Assembly: GCF_026586665.1 (NCBI RefSeq)
Contig: NZ_JAODIY010000004.1
Location: forward strand, 180,120 to 244,119
Direction of reading: 5' to 3'
DNA length: 64,000 bases
From: Halovenus rubra
GTDB lineage: Archaea; Halobacteriota; Halobacteria; Halobacteriales; Haloarculaceae
Below are positions 1-7,784 of the stretch, piece by piece. The stretch's first letter is position 1. Each line of letters opens with the position of its first letter. Made by a program: the position numbers and the translations under genes. The notes under the pieces were generated by a model. The model saw only the letters and a list, made by a program, of their open reading frames with translations, was not told the origin of the DNA and searched no databases.

Positions 1-429
1 ATCGACCCGTCCATTCCGGACGAGTGCGGGCCGTTCTGTCCCGTCGAACACGACGTGTCTCTGGTCGGGTTCTATCGGTCCCCGACGCATATACTTTTCC
101 TCACAGGCTCGAACTGTCCCGCTTGTCCCGACTACTCTGAGACCAACTTCCATCCCCGCAACTTCGTCGAGACAGGCCAGTACCGCCCGAGCGTCCTCGA
201 CTTCGCCGCGTCGGACTCGGACGAGTGCTTCGCCGTTGTTTCCGACGAACTCGAAACGGAGGACTGACAGGTCCAGCTTCGCACTTCCGGTATCGCCGAG
301 CACGTTCTGTGCGCTGTACCAGAGTGCTCGCTGGAACGGCTCGCGTGTCACCTCCTCGTCGGCCCAGGTTTCCAGCGCGACCGCGAGATACCGCCATCGC
401 GGTTGGAGATGTTTTGGAAGGTGTTTCAT
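1..429 (-). CDS. rnp2: RNase P protein component 2 (Pop5 family), 3' end cut off
   Basis: Protein subunit of the RNase P ribonucleoprotein that removes 5' leaders from pre-tRNAs. I translated the minus strand from an ATG at 429; 143 codons stay open to the window edge, so the C-terminus is missing. The product begins MKHLPKHLQPRWRYLAV, has GDTGSAKLDLSVLRFEF near residue 53 and GTSGTVRACEEKYM near residue 104, all features I associate with haloarchaeal Pop5/Rnp2. The ATG overlaps the stop of the upstream methyltransferase (TGATG), so translation is probably coupled. The identification rests on recognition, not a search. Confidence 0.9.
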   Translation of the reverse strand, partial: MKHLPKHLQPRWRYLAVALETWADEEVTREPFQRALWYSAQNVLGDTGSAKLDLSVLRFEFVGNNGEALVRVRRGEVEDARAVLACLDEVAGMEVGLRVVGTSGTVRACEEKYMRRGPIEPDQRHVVFDGTERPALVRNGRVD

Positions 430-1052
430 CAGCGGTCGCCGTCATCACTAGGAAGCGACTCTGCAACGAGGACACCGACTTGTTCGTGTACTCGCTCGAC
501 AGCAGTGAGTACATATCCGGCATCGGTAAAGGCGTCGGCAAGCACACCGACGGTTGCTGGGTCGTCGACTTCCGGTGAGTAGAAAGGCTCGTCTGGATTC
601 GGCTCGCCGAAGAACATCACGTCACCGAGTACAATACGACGGGGTTCAAGACCCGCAATTACGTTGATTGCCTCGCGCTTTTGACCGTCCGTGAGGTGAT
701 GCATCGCGAAATTCGAGGTGACAATATCGGTATTTTCGGGTGCGTTTGGCTCCCGGAAGCGACCGTCTCCGAAGGCCACGTTCTCGACACCACGGTCGGC
801 GGCTTTCTCCCGCCCCTCTTCGAGCATCCCGTCACTGATATCGCGACCAACAACTTCGCCTGCATCCTCGGCAAGTGCCAGCGCAATCGCTCCAGTGCCT
901 GTCCCGAGATCAAGTACTGTGTCGTCGTTTCTGGGTCGTGCGTGGCTTACTACCAGCGAGACAGTGGCCTTGTACTCCTCGTTTTTGCTCGAATCGTACT
1001 CTGGTGCTTTTTCATCGAACCGCTCAGCGTGCTCTTTGAGCGACTGTTTCAT
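429..1052 (-). CDS. class I SAM-dependent methyltransferase
   Basis: Predicted S-adenosylmethionine-dependent methyltransferase of 207 residues. The Rossmann motif I is VLDLGTGTGAIALALA (about residues 46-61), followed by the acidic end of strand 2 in VVGRDIS and a motif like SNFAMHHLTD. The ATG at 1052 gives the N-terminus MKQSLKEHAERFDEKAPEYD. A TTG 30 bases upstream (1082) extends the frame but adds residues with no obvious role, so I prefer the ATG. It overlaps rnp2 downstream by one base and is probably cotranscribed with it. The substrate is unknown; the RNase P context suggests RNA or translation factors, but that is inference. Confidence 0.85.
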   Translation of the reverse strand: MKQSLKEHAERFDEKAPEYDSSKNEEYKATVSLVVSHARPRNDDTVLDLGTGTGAIALALAEDAGEVVGRDISDGMLEEGREKAADRGVENVAFGDGRFREPNAPENTDIVTSNFAMHHLTDGQKREAINVIAGLEPRRIVLGDVMFFGEPNPDEPFYSPEVDDPATVGVLADAFTDAGYVLTAVERVHEQVGVLVAESLPSDDGDR

Positions 1053-1168
1053 GCCTGGGCGTTGTTGCTCCACTGCTATCAACGATACGACTGCTTACCG
1101 GACACAGCACACTGACGGTATTGCACAGTTTCACACCATCGCAACTATTGCCGGTTTTCTGGGGACAT

Positions 1169-1177
1169 TTTATATAC
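1169..1177 (+). promoter_or_regulatory. TATA box for the 4TM-GAF gene
   Basis: TTTATATAC centred about 33 bases before the ATG at 1206, matching the archaeal TATA-to-start distance of a leaderless or nearly leaderless mRNA. Confidence 0.6.
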
Positions 1178-1205
1178 AGATAGCAAGTAGTGAGTACTGT
1201 TGACA

Positions 1206-2135
1206 ATGGAAGCACGCGACCTTTCGGCAGGTGGGATTATGATATCGGGGTTCGTACTCGTCGTGCTCCAACTGTTTCAGGGGGTCCAACAGTTAGAGGG
1301 ATTCGACGGAACTGACCTTTATATCGTGTTTATATTCGAAACGATACCGTTCGTCCTTGTTGGTCTGGCGCTTATGTACATTGGCTCATGGCTCCTGACA
1401 CAGGCCGATCTCGACGACGAGATAGAACGTGTCGTTGCGTGGGCCGTTGGGAGCAGTATCCTCTTTTCGTCGATCGCTGCGTTGTTAATCTTTAGTCTGG
1501 AGGTTACCCTCTCCAGCGCTGCAAATGTGCTCGAACAGGCTCCGTTCATCGTGGTTAATCTTCTCACAGTTGGGGCACTGGCAGGGACACTGGTTGGCAT
1601 CTACGATGCTCGCCGCCGAATCCATCAGCGCGAACTCGAACACGAGCGTGACCGAGTCGAACAGTTTGCGAACAAAGCCGCAGACATCAACAACTATGGC
1701 CGAGAACTTAACCGGAGTGACTCAGTTGAAGAGGTAAGCTCGCTTTGCCTCCAGGCAACGGAAACATTCCTGGGTCTCACGAACCTCGCATTCGCCGTCA
1801 TGGATACCGAAGAGACGGTACTTGTTGACGATACGACCGTTGGTGTCCCCGAGTCGGTTCTGTTCGATCTAGCAACTGACTCACTGGAGCAACAGCCGGC
1901 GACAGCCGTTTCTCATGACCTCCCTGCTGGCAACGAGCGTCGTTCTGATGGTGCACTGACGCTGCTCATCACCAATACCGACGATGAAACAATCGTTTTG
2001 ATTGCACTTGATGACGATTCTGTGTCTATCAGCGAAGAGAACCTCAAACTGCTCGAAATGCTCGTTGCACACGCTGGGACTGCAGTGGACCGGCTGTATG
2101 AAAAAAAGCTTCAGGCCGAAGAAACTGAGTCTTGA
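1206..2135 (+). CDS. four-helix membrane protein with C-terminal GAF domain
   Basis: Predicted membrane sensor of 309 residues. Four hydrophobic helices occupy about residues 10-30, 42-66, 79-102 and 113-136. A charged coiled stretch (RRRIHQRELEHERDRVEQF) follows, then a GAF-like domain from about residue 155 to 300 containing FLGLTNLAFAVMD and ending in KLLEMLVAHAGTAVDRLYE. No histidine-kinase, HAMP, methyl-accepting or DNA-binding output domain follows, although the membrane-GAF layout resembles the input half of haloarchaeal kinases. The ATG at 1206 is preferred over the TTG at 1200 because of the TATA spacing. It sits, in opposite orientation, within what looks like a split RNase P gene group. 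Its signal and partner are unknown. Confidence 0.75.
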   Translation: MEARDLSAGGIMISGFVLVVLQLFQGVQQLEGFDGTDLYIVFIFETIPFVLVGLALMYIGSWLLTQADLDDEIERVVAWAVGSSILFSSIAALLIFSLEVTLSSAANVLEQAPFIVVNLLTVGALAGTLVGIYDARRRIHQRELEHERDRVEQFANKAADINNYGRELNRSDSVEEVSSLCLQATETFLGLTNLAFAVMDTEETVLVDDTTVGVPESVLFDLATDSLEQQPATAVSHDLPAGNERRSDGALTLLITNTDDETIVLIALDDDSVSISEENLKLLEMLVAHAGTAVDRLYEKKLQAEETES

Positions 2136-2143
2136 GGCCGTGG

Positions 2144-3232
2144 TCAGAGCTGGTCGGAATCGAGCAACAACGCTTCACAGAGCGCGTCGACACCTGATTG
2201 GTCTCGAATCCGCCGCTGTCGCTGTGCGCCACTTTCGGTTTCGATGAGTGTCCACAGACTGTCTACTCCCAACCGGTCTACCTCTCGTTCGACGAGCTGG
2301 TCAACCGGAACAGAGTCTTCGATGTTGCGGTCAAGCAGTTCAGCATCTCGCCCGTGACGAAGTGCACGCCACTTGTTTTCGTCGAGAAGTTCGCGTCGGT
2401 GGCCAAACTCTTCTCCGCCGTCCTCGTAGCGCTCGGCCAAATCAACAACGAGTTCGTACGTGTATTCCACGAATGCAGATACTCGTCTGGGGTCGTGTTG
2501 CCCGTCCGGAACACGTACCTCGACACTGCCGTGTCCAGAATGTGGGCGCACGTCATACCAGAGTTCGCCCCGGTCCTCAATGGCCCCTCGTTCGAGCATG
2601 GTCTTTTCGAAGGAATCAAACGCCTCGTAGGAGTCAAACGTGGTTGGAACGCCAGTGTTTGGTAATCCCTCAAAAATACGGGCTCGCGCCGACTGAAGCC
2701 CCGTATCGAAGCCGTTCCAGTACGGTGAGTTTGCCGAGAGCGCGAGCATAAGCCCGAGGTGCCAGCGAATCTCGTTAGCGACCCAAACAGCTTTGTCTGC
2801 GTCGTCGACGCCAACGTGAATATGCAACCCTGCGGTTGTATTCCGGTGTTGTGGATACTGAATACGTTCGAGTTGTGACCGATAACGTGATTTCTCGGCA
2901 TGTTCCAGTTCGCGCCAGCGGGCGAGTGGGTGTAACCCTGCACCTGCTATCCCGTATCCGTGTTCGCTCGCGTGTTCGACAAGCGCTTCACGCACTGCTC
3001 GCAGACTCTCGTCTGCTTCGCTCACATCCTCAAGTCGGGGGGTTTGTGTCTCGATAACACTCTTAAACAGTTCGTGGTCGAGACGGTCCGCCAGTATCTC
3101 AGGCGGGTCGCTTCCGTAGACTAAGTCGTCTGTCCCGGCAGTCGGTCGGCCAGCCTGGTCGACGACGAAGAACTCTTCTTCGACGCCGAGAGTCCCCATC
3201 CGACTGAAGTTGTCGGCATCACCACGTTCCAT
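2144..3232 (-). CDS. gshA: glutamate-cysteine ligase (haloarchaeal GshA)
   Basis: ATP-dependent ligation of glutamate and cysteine to gamma-glutamylcysteine, the main low-molecular-weight thiol of haloarchaea, which lack glutathione. The 362-residue product has the family start [14 protein letters not shown], where the EEE acidic cluster fits the ATP/metal site of carboxylate-amine ligases. It also has [13 protein letters not shown] and [12 protein letters not shown]. The ATG at 3232 is preferred: it gives [21 protein letters not shown] and has a TATA-like box 30 bases upstream, whereas the longer frame to 3301 adds residues resembling nothing known. It converges on the upstream GAF gene with an 8-base gap. 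Confidence 0.93.
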   Translation of the reverse strand: MERGDADNFSRMGTLGVEEEFFVVDQAGRPTAGTDDLVYGSDPPEILADRLDHELFKSVIETQTPRLEDVSEADESLRAVREALVEHASEHGYGIAGAGLHPLARWRELEHAEKSRYRSQLERIQYPQHRNTTAGLHIHVGVDDADKAVWVANEIRWHLGLMLALSANSPYWNGFDTGLQSARARIFEGLPNTGVPTTFDSYEAFDSFEKTMLERGAIEDRGELWYDVRPHSGHGSVEVRVPDGQHDPRRVSAFVEYTYELVVDLAERYEDGGEEFGHRRELLDENKWRALRHGRDAELLDRNIEDSVPVDQLVEREVDRLGVDSLWTLIETESGAQRQRRIRDQSGVDALCEALLLDSDQL

Positions 3233-3258
3233 CTGCTCGCGGGTTGGATTCCGCGACG

Positions 3259-3266
3259 CTAAAATA
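3259..3266 (-). promoter_or_regulatory. TATA box for gshA
   Basis: On the minus strand TATTTTAG lies about 30 bases before the gshA ATG at 3232. This spacing also supports the shorter start. Confidence 0.5.
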
Positions 3267-3319
3267 TTCCCCTTGGTACCAGGTATGTGCCGATGAGACA
3301 CGACCGCCGCGCGTATGCT

Positions 3320-4066
3320 TTACTCGTCGAGTTGGCTAGTTTCCGTATCGACTCGTCGAACACCAGGCTGGACGAATGAGTCTGACTGTCGTGCCCTGTT
3401 CCGGTCGACGAGACGCCCCCATTCGGTCAGTCCCGCCCGAACGTCGTCCGATGACAAGCCAACTGCAGAGCCAACAGCCTCCAACTCCTGTGGAGCACGA
3501 AGTTGCAGGTGAGTGGTCGGGTCTGCACTGACGACGTAGGGAACGTCGTAGTAGTCGACGATTTCACGGAGTTTCTGCAGATCACTGAGTGTCTGGACAC
3601 GAGTCCCGCCAGCGTCTCGGAGGACTCCTCGAAGATTGAACTCGATACTGACATCATTGTCGACCGCTTCGTTCGCCAGCACGTGGTTGAAATCGCCATC
3701 ACCGGCCATAGGGTGAGCGAGTACGTCCACAGCGGACTGCTCGACAGCAAATCGGTTCATCTTGGGAGTCCCTCCGTGAACCACAACGAGCGTGGTCTGC
3801 TCCCGGTGAGAGCCGAGATATCCACTCGCTTCACTGGGGTCTGTTGCACGAATCTCGACAGCCGGGACAACGTCAATATCGTACGTTTTGGCAACCACTT
3901 CAGGGTCGTAGGATGCGGGGGAACCGCCGTGGTTGCGGACGACGAGACCATCGAAGCCGTACTCACTGGCTGTGAGTGCGTGCCTGGCGACGGTGCTTTC
4001 GCCATCCGGATAGGCGTGGACTGCCTCGTACATGGGTTTTAACTGGTCTGTTGCTGTCTCACTCAT
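3320..4066 (-). CDS. rnp3: RNase P protein component 3 (Rpp30 family)
   Basis: Rpp30-type RNase P protein with a PHP-like TIM-barrel fold. The 248-residue frame contains YEAVHAYPDGESTVARHALTA, FDGLVVRNHG, LVVVHGGTPKMNRFAVE and VDVLAHPM, all typical of the family. The start is ambiguous: ATG 4066 overlaps the upstream gene by 8 bases, while the internal ATG at 4033 would begin directly at MYEAVHAYPDG, the usual family N-terminus. Upstream is the RNA-binding gene often paired with it in archaea. Downstream rnp2 is displaced more than 2 kb away by two unrelated genes. Confidence 0.92.
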   Translation of the reverse strand: MSETATDQLKPMYEAVHAYPDGESTVARHALTASEYGFDGLVVRNHGGSPASYDPEVVAKTYDIDVVPAVEIRATDPSEASGYLGSHREQTTLVVVHGGTPKMNRFAVEQSAVDVLAHPMAGDGDFNHVLANEAVDNDVSIEFNLRGVLRDAGGTRVQTLSDLQKLREIVDYYDVPYVVSADPTTHLQLRAPQELEAVGSAVGLSSDDVRAGLTEWGRLVDRNRARQSDSFVQPGVRRVDTETSQLDE

Positions 4067-4496
4067 CGAGCGTGGCGAGGGTCTCTTTGACGTTTTCGAG
4101 GGCGTGTGCCTTCTTCGCTGGGTACGCCTCGACTTTCGCCCGGAACGTAATACCGTCGCCGCGTTCGATATCGCCGCTGAACGCGGCCTGTTTTGACAGG
4201 CTCAGGAAAAATTCGGTGTTCTCGGTCACTCGCTCATCAAGTTCGTCTTGCACCTGTGCGAACTCCTCGTCGGGGAGGTCTCCAAGCGCTCCAAGGACGG
4301 TGCGCATTTCGTCAGCGTTCTCGACGCGGGCCGAGAGGACGAGAATACGGTCACCGTGGTGTCCCTCGGACTCCGCACGCTGTATCTCGAACTCCTCGGG
4401 GAGAAAGGACCGGAGTGCGTCTTCGACCCGCTCGTCATCCTCCGTTCCGTAACAGAACGTCCGGAGGTCGATGTAGTGAAACGGGACCGAAGACAT
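4059..4496 (-). CDS. predicted RNA-binding protein (COG1325 type)
   Basis: A 145-residue archaeal protein beginning MSSVPFHYIDLRTFCYGTED. It matches in length, start and position the RNA-binding proteins (COG1325, dsRBD-like fold, once proposed as exosome partner) encoded next to Rpp30. Visible features are the acidic RVEDALRSFLPEEFE segment, GHHGDRILVLSARVENADEMR in the middle, and a C-terminal ITFRAKVEAYPAKKAHALENV. It overlaps rnp3 by 8 bases and follows the small gene at 4503-4715 after 6 bases, so the three are likely one transcript. The precise biochemical role is not established. Confidence 0.8.
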   Translation of the reverse strand: MSSVPFHYIDLRTFCYGTEDDERVEDALRSFLPEEFEIQRAESEGHHGDRILVLSARVENADEMRTVLGALGDLPDEEFAQVQDELDERVTENTEFFLSLSKQAAFSGDIERGDGITFRAKVEAYPAKKAHALENVKETLATLDE

Positions 4497-4502
4497 TCTG
4501 AG

Positions 4503-4715
4503 TTACTCCTCGTCCGCGTCGTCGTCGGTCTTTTCTTCGTCCGCGGCTTCGAGCGAATCGGCGGGAACGCCGTGTTCTTTTCCGTCCTCGAAGCTAATCG
4601 AGTAGTTTTCGTCGCCGAACATCGTCTCGGAAACCTGCGTGATTTCGCCGGCTTCGCCGTCGTAGTCGCTATGCTTGTCGTTGAGCACAACTGCGTCGCC
4701 TTTCTCGAAGCTCAT
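4503..4715 (-). CDS. small acidic conserved protein, KOW/SH3-like
   Basis: A 70-residue protein with a compact N-terminal part (MSFEKGDAVVLNDKHSDYDG, then GEITQVSETMFGDENYSISF) that reads like a small beta-barrel of the KOW/DUF1918 kind. A low-complexity acidic tail of Glu and Asp follows. A TATA-like box lies 27 bases before the ATG. It is probably the first gene of the transcript that continues into the RNA-binding protein and rnp3. No function is known to me; an RNA- or ribosome-related role is only suggested by context. Confidence 0.75.
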   Translation of the reverse strand: MSFEKGDAVVLNDKHSDYDGEAGEITQVSETMFGDENYSISFEDGKEHGVPADSLEAADEEKTDDDADEE

Positions 4716-4972
4716 ATCACCGAGTTGCCCGTGCCGGGATAAAAATTGCCTGACTTGGAGTTGCCTGCGTTACCAGCAGCTCATAGGGGTCGGTCTTCTC
4801 TTCATTGAGGCGAATCAGCCGCAGACCTGTGCTGTGTACTGACCGGCATGAAACGTATCACAGAGAAGAATTCCTTTGTCGGTGTGCGAGACACGATGCG
4901 AATAGTCCGACCTTCGTCGTCACCGTGTTCGAACATACAGTTTGATTAACTTTCGTCTCAGGAATGGGAGGT
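4716..4972. other. intergenic region with no gene recognised
   Basis: The region between the leftward RNase P-related genes and the rightward decayed frame. Apart from the TATA box at 4738-4747 I see no coding frame with haloarchaeal composition, no tRNA and no clear hairpin. Confidence 0.5.
4738..4747 (-). promoter_or_regulatory. TATA box for the 4715-3320 transcript
   Basis: Minus-strand AATTTTTATC sits about 27 bases before the ATG at 4715, consistent with a leaderless promoter for the small KOW-like gene, the RNA-binding gene and rnp3. Confidence 0.5.
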
Positions 4973-5659
4973 ATGACAGCAGATGACGGTAGCACCCTCG
5001 GCAAGTCTGAAAATGAAGTAACACCAACCTAAGACAGTCATATGAAGCCATCACCCGATGGCATCCCACATAAAGGTAGCTCCGAGATCTGGCTGGACCG
5101 CTTCGTCCGGTATTTCGGGTTCGGGCGGCTTGCGACGTTTCTCACCTTTTCTCCCCCACTGTCGTACTTGTATGCCCTCGTTTAGAATCCCGACGAGGAC
5201 GAGGAAAATCCCTCTCTCCCACCGTCGTATTTGTATGCCATTGTAACCATGCTTGGATGGACGGTCATCTCTACTGGAGCCGAAATCTTCATCTTCGACA
5301 ACACACCCATCTACGTGCTGAACCCGTACTTCCTGCTGCAGCCGATCATTGGCGTCTGGCTCACAACGATAGCGACCGTCGCGTTCGCTGTCCTGTTACT
5401 TCACCGGTTTTTGCACCGAGAAAAGCGAGAAGCACTGCGAAACCTCGAAGATGAGTTACATAACTATATCGAGAACCCGTGGGAAGTACGGAACTACTCG
5501 ATACAGGACGGTGCCACTGAAGAAGTCAAAGACCTCCGCCAGCGGATCAACCAGGTCAGTTCGACACGGGAGTATCCGGCAACGTTCAGCATCTGGACCC
5601 AACTCCTCCTCTCCGTTGTCATTCCGAAAGTCCTGCAGCTGTTCCTGGCCAGTACGTAG
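4973..5659 (+). pseudogene. decayed membrane-protein gene with two in-frame stops
   Basis: One reading frame (frame of 4973, 5042 and 5231) runs through this segment but is broken by TAA at 5030-5032 and TAG at 5183-5185. The first piece (MTADDGSTLGKSENEVTPT) follows an ATG directly after GGAGGT. The second (ATG 5042, 47 residues) ends FTFSPPLSYLYALV. The third continues after the TAG through an acidic NPDEDEENPS linker to LPPSYLYAIV, then two or three hydrophobic helices and a charged middle to 5659. The motif PPxSYLYAxV thus occurs twice, once on each side of the TAG. The longest intact piece, if translated alone, starts at ATG 5231 (142 residues). No family recognised; it could also be a short functional gene starting at 5231. 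Confidence 0.5.
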
Positions 5660-5909
5660 CTCAACTGGTGGTTTTAAAATATATTATTGTTGTCATTATC
5701 GGGTATGAAGCGGTGTATCGACTCCCAGTCCGTTACGTGAGTCTCGGTGCCCGCCGAGTGGCCAGCGGCGAAATTACGAATGTCGATTCGATTTCCGGGG
5801 ACTCGCCCCGGACAGACCGGTTAAACCGCCCGGAAAACCCAGCCACACCTTGTCTGAGTTCGCTGACACTGTGCGAAAGATATAATGGCCAGAATTATGA
5901 CTATTCCAT
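5660..5909. other. intergenic region upstream of the HtpX-like gene
   Basis: About 250 bases without a convincing gene. The only signal I see is a TATA-like GATATAAT at 5879-5886, about 27 bases before the HtpX-like ATG at 5910. Confidence 0.5.
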
Positions 5910-6971
5910 ATGTCAATGATACTCCCCAATAGGCTCTCGTTGCTCGTTCGCATGAGCTTCGCGTTGGTGGTCTCCGGTGTGGTTGCTGTAATTGTAGCAG
6001 GCACTGTCGGACTTTTTGTTGGTTTTGCAGTCGTCCTCGGCGGTGCTATCCTCAACATCTTCACTCTGGGTCTATTTTTACCTGACCAACTGGTTGGTCT
6101 CTGGCCCCCTTCGATAGGCCAGTATCTGGTTGCCAGTCTCGCACTCGGTACGGTGCTTACCCCTCTTTTCTTTCGTGACCATGTCAGGGACGAAATCCGG
6201 GCGTTCGAAGCGGAACTGGGGTGTGCCGGCCAGCTAGCAACGGAACAAGACCCAAAAATCGATTCGTTGACCCAGCGGCTGGCAAAGCAGGCGAATAGTC
6301 CCACACCTTCCGTTCGTATCGTCGACCGCAGTCGGCCGGAATCTTACGCTGTTGCCAACACCGAGAACGGAACCATCGTTATCACTCGCGGTCTCATTCA
6401 ACAACTCGACGATAACGAAATCGAGGCGGTGCTCGCCCACGAGGTGAGCCATCTCGCCAACAATGACACACGCATTCTGCGGTGGCTGCTCGTCCCGATG
6501 CTTCTCGCCGAACACGTCGCCAGCGGAAAGCAACCGACACTCGCCTCCGAGAGTGTTGTTCACGCTCCAACGACCGGTGCTGGGGCAGAGGTCAGTGGAA
6601 CACCTCTCATGTCGTATCTCATCGAACTTATCCTCTCAAAGGCTATTTATGCCGTCTCTCGGGTTCAGTTATACCTCTCACAGTTCAGTGTCGCATTTCT
6701 TTCACGGCGGCGAGAGATTGCCGCCGATACGGGGGCAGCGCGACTCACCGGGTCACCCGCCGCGCTTGCGAGTGCTCTGCGGAAACTCGACGGCGCTCGT
6801 CATCGACCGAGCGAGGACAAACGAGAGTTTATGCGGACAGCGGGAGCGCTCGATATTCTTCCAGTCGAGGACAACCAGCAGATGAAGGGGCTGTTCCAGA
6901 CACATCCCCACACGGCAGACCGTATCTCGCGGCTCGAATCGCTGGCGGCTGAACTCGAACGCAAAGAGTAA
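5910..6971 (+). CDS. M48 family (HtpX-like) membrane metalloprotease
   Basis: Predicted zinc metalloprotease of the cytoplasmic membrane, 353 residues. Two N-terminal hydrophobic helices (about residues 12-35 and 40-58) and a third near 65-90 precede the catalytic domain. The zinc motif HEVSH lies at residues 177-181 (AHEVSHLANND), and the third ligand is probably Glu269 in RRREIAADTGAARL. Another hydrophobic stretch lies between them. The C-terminus LFQTHPHTADRISRLESL matches M48 proteases. HtpX homologues degrade damaged membrane proteins in bacteria; the same role here is inference. Its stop is one base from the convergent nadC stop. Confidence 0.9.
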   Translation: MSMILPNRLSLLVRMSFALVVSGVVAVIVAGTVGLFVGFAVVLGGAILNIFTLGLFLPDQLVGLWPPSIGQYLVASLALGTVLTPLFFRDHVRDEIRAFEAELGCAGQLATEQDPKIDSLTQRLAKQANSPTPSVRIVDRSRPESYAVANTENGTIVITRGLIQQLDDNEIEAVLAHEVSHLANNDTRILRWLLVPMLLAEHVASGKQPTLASESVVHAPTTGAGAEVSGTPLMSYLIELILSKAIYAVSRVQLYLSQFSVAFLSRRREIAADTGAARLTGSPAALASALRKLDGARHRPSEDKREFMRTAGALDILPVEDNQQMKGLFQTHPHTADRISRLESLAAELERKE

Positions 6972-6972
6972 C

Positions 6973-7782
6973 CTATCCTGTCCGGAACGAGAAATCAAGC
7001 GACGGGGCAGAATGGGTGAGCGACCCCATCGAGATGACATCCACGCCAGTTGCCGCGTAGTCGGGCACGTCCGCGATGGTAATTCCGCCACTGGCCTCCG
7101 CGAGTGTGTCTTCGGGAAGCAACTCGACGCCGCGCTCGACTTCGGCAGGCGAAAGGTTATCGAACAGAACAATATCAGCGCCCGCTTCAGCCGCGAACCG
7201 CCCGTCTTCTGGCTGTTCGACTTCAACCTCGACTTTCGTGGCAAAAGAGACTCGCTCACGGAAGTGCTCGACAGCGTGTTCGAGACCCATCTCCTCGACA
7301 TGATTGTCTTTGACCATTACCATATGCGAGAGGTCCAGGCGGTGACTGTCCCCGCCGCCGGCGACGACCGCACGTTTCTCGATACCGCGCAGTCCCGGAG
7401 TCGTCTTCCGTGTCCCAGCAATTTCGACGCTTTCGGAGACCTCACGGGCGGCGTTGACCGCCTCATGTGTCTGCGTTGCGATGCCCGAGGCGTGTCCTGT
7501 GATGTTCACAGCGACACGTTCAGCACGGAGCACGTCCTTGGCTTTCCCCTCGACGCGAAGTACTGTCTCGCCGGCTTCGATGCGGTCACCGTCCGAGACT
7601 GTTGTCTCAACGTCGACACCGAGGTACTCAAAGACCGCTGTTGTGGCGTTGAGTCCTGCGACGATGCCGTCTGTCTTCGTCACAAGGCGGCCTGTCGTCT
7701 CGCCGGGGACCTCGTTTGTTACGTCGTGGTGACCGAGGTCTTCCCGTAGCCACGCCTCAATCTGGCGCTGTGTTACCGGCAT
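6973..7782 (-). CDS. nadC: nicotinate-nucleotide pyrophosphorylase (carboxylating)
   Basis: Quinolinate phosphoribosyltransferase: converts quinolinate and PRPP to nicotinate mononucleotide, the last shared step of de novo NAD synthesis. The 269-residue length is typical. Visible motifs are WLREDLGHHDVT at the N-terminus, ITGHASGIATQT, the substrate-binding GTRKTTPGLR, HMVMVKDNH with its conserved Lys, VEVEVEQPEDG, and EASGGITIADVPDYA. It is the third gene of the nadA-nadB-nadC operon, starting 2 bases after the nadB stop. Confidence 0.96.
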   Translation of the reverse strand: MPVTQRQIEAWLREDLGHHDVTNEVPGETTGRLVTKTDGIVAGLNATTAVFEYLGVDVETTVSDGDRIEAGETVLRVEGKAKDVLRAERVAVNITGHASGIATQTHEAVNAAREVSESVEIAGTRKTTPGLRGIEKRAVVAGGGDSHRLDLSHMVMVKDNHVEEMGLEHAVEHFRERVSFATKVEVEVEQPEDGRFAAEAGADIVLFDNLSPAEVERGVELLPEDTLAEASGGITIADVPDYAATGVDVISMGSLTHSAPSLDFSFRTG

Positions 7783-7784
7783 CG

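Noticed and set aside
3503-4042. 179-residue plus-strand frame
   Set aside because: Shadow of rnp3, which has clear family motifs on the other strand.
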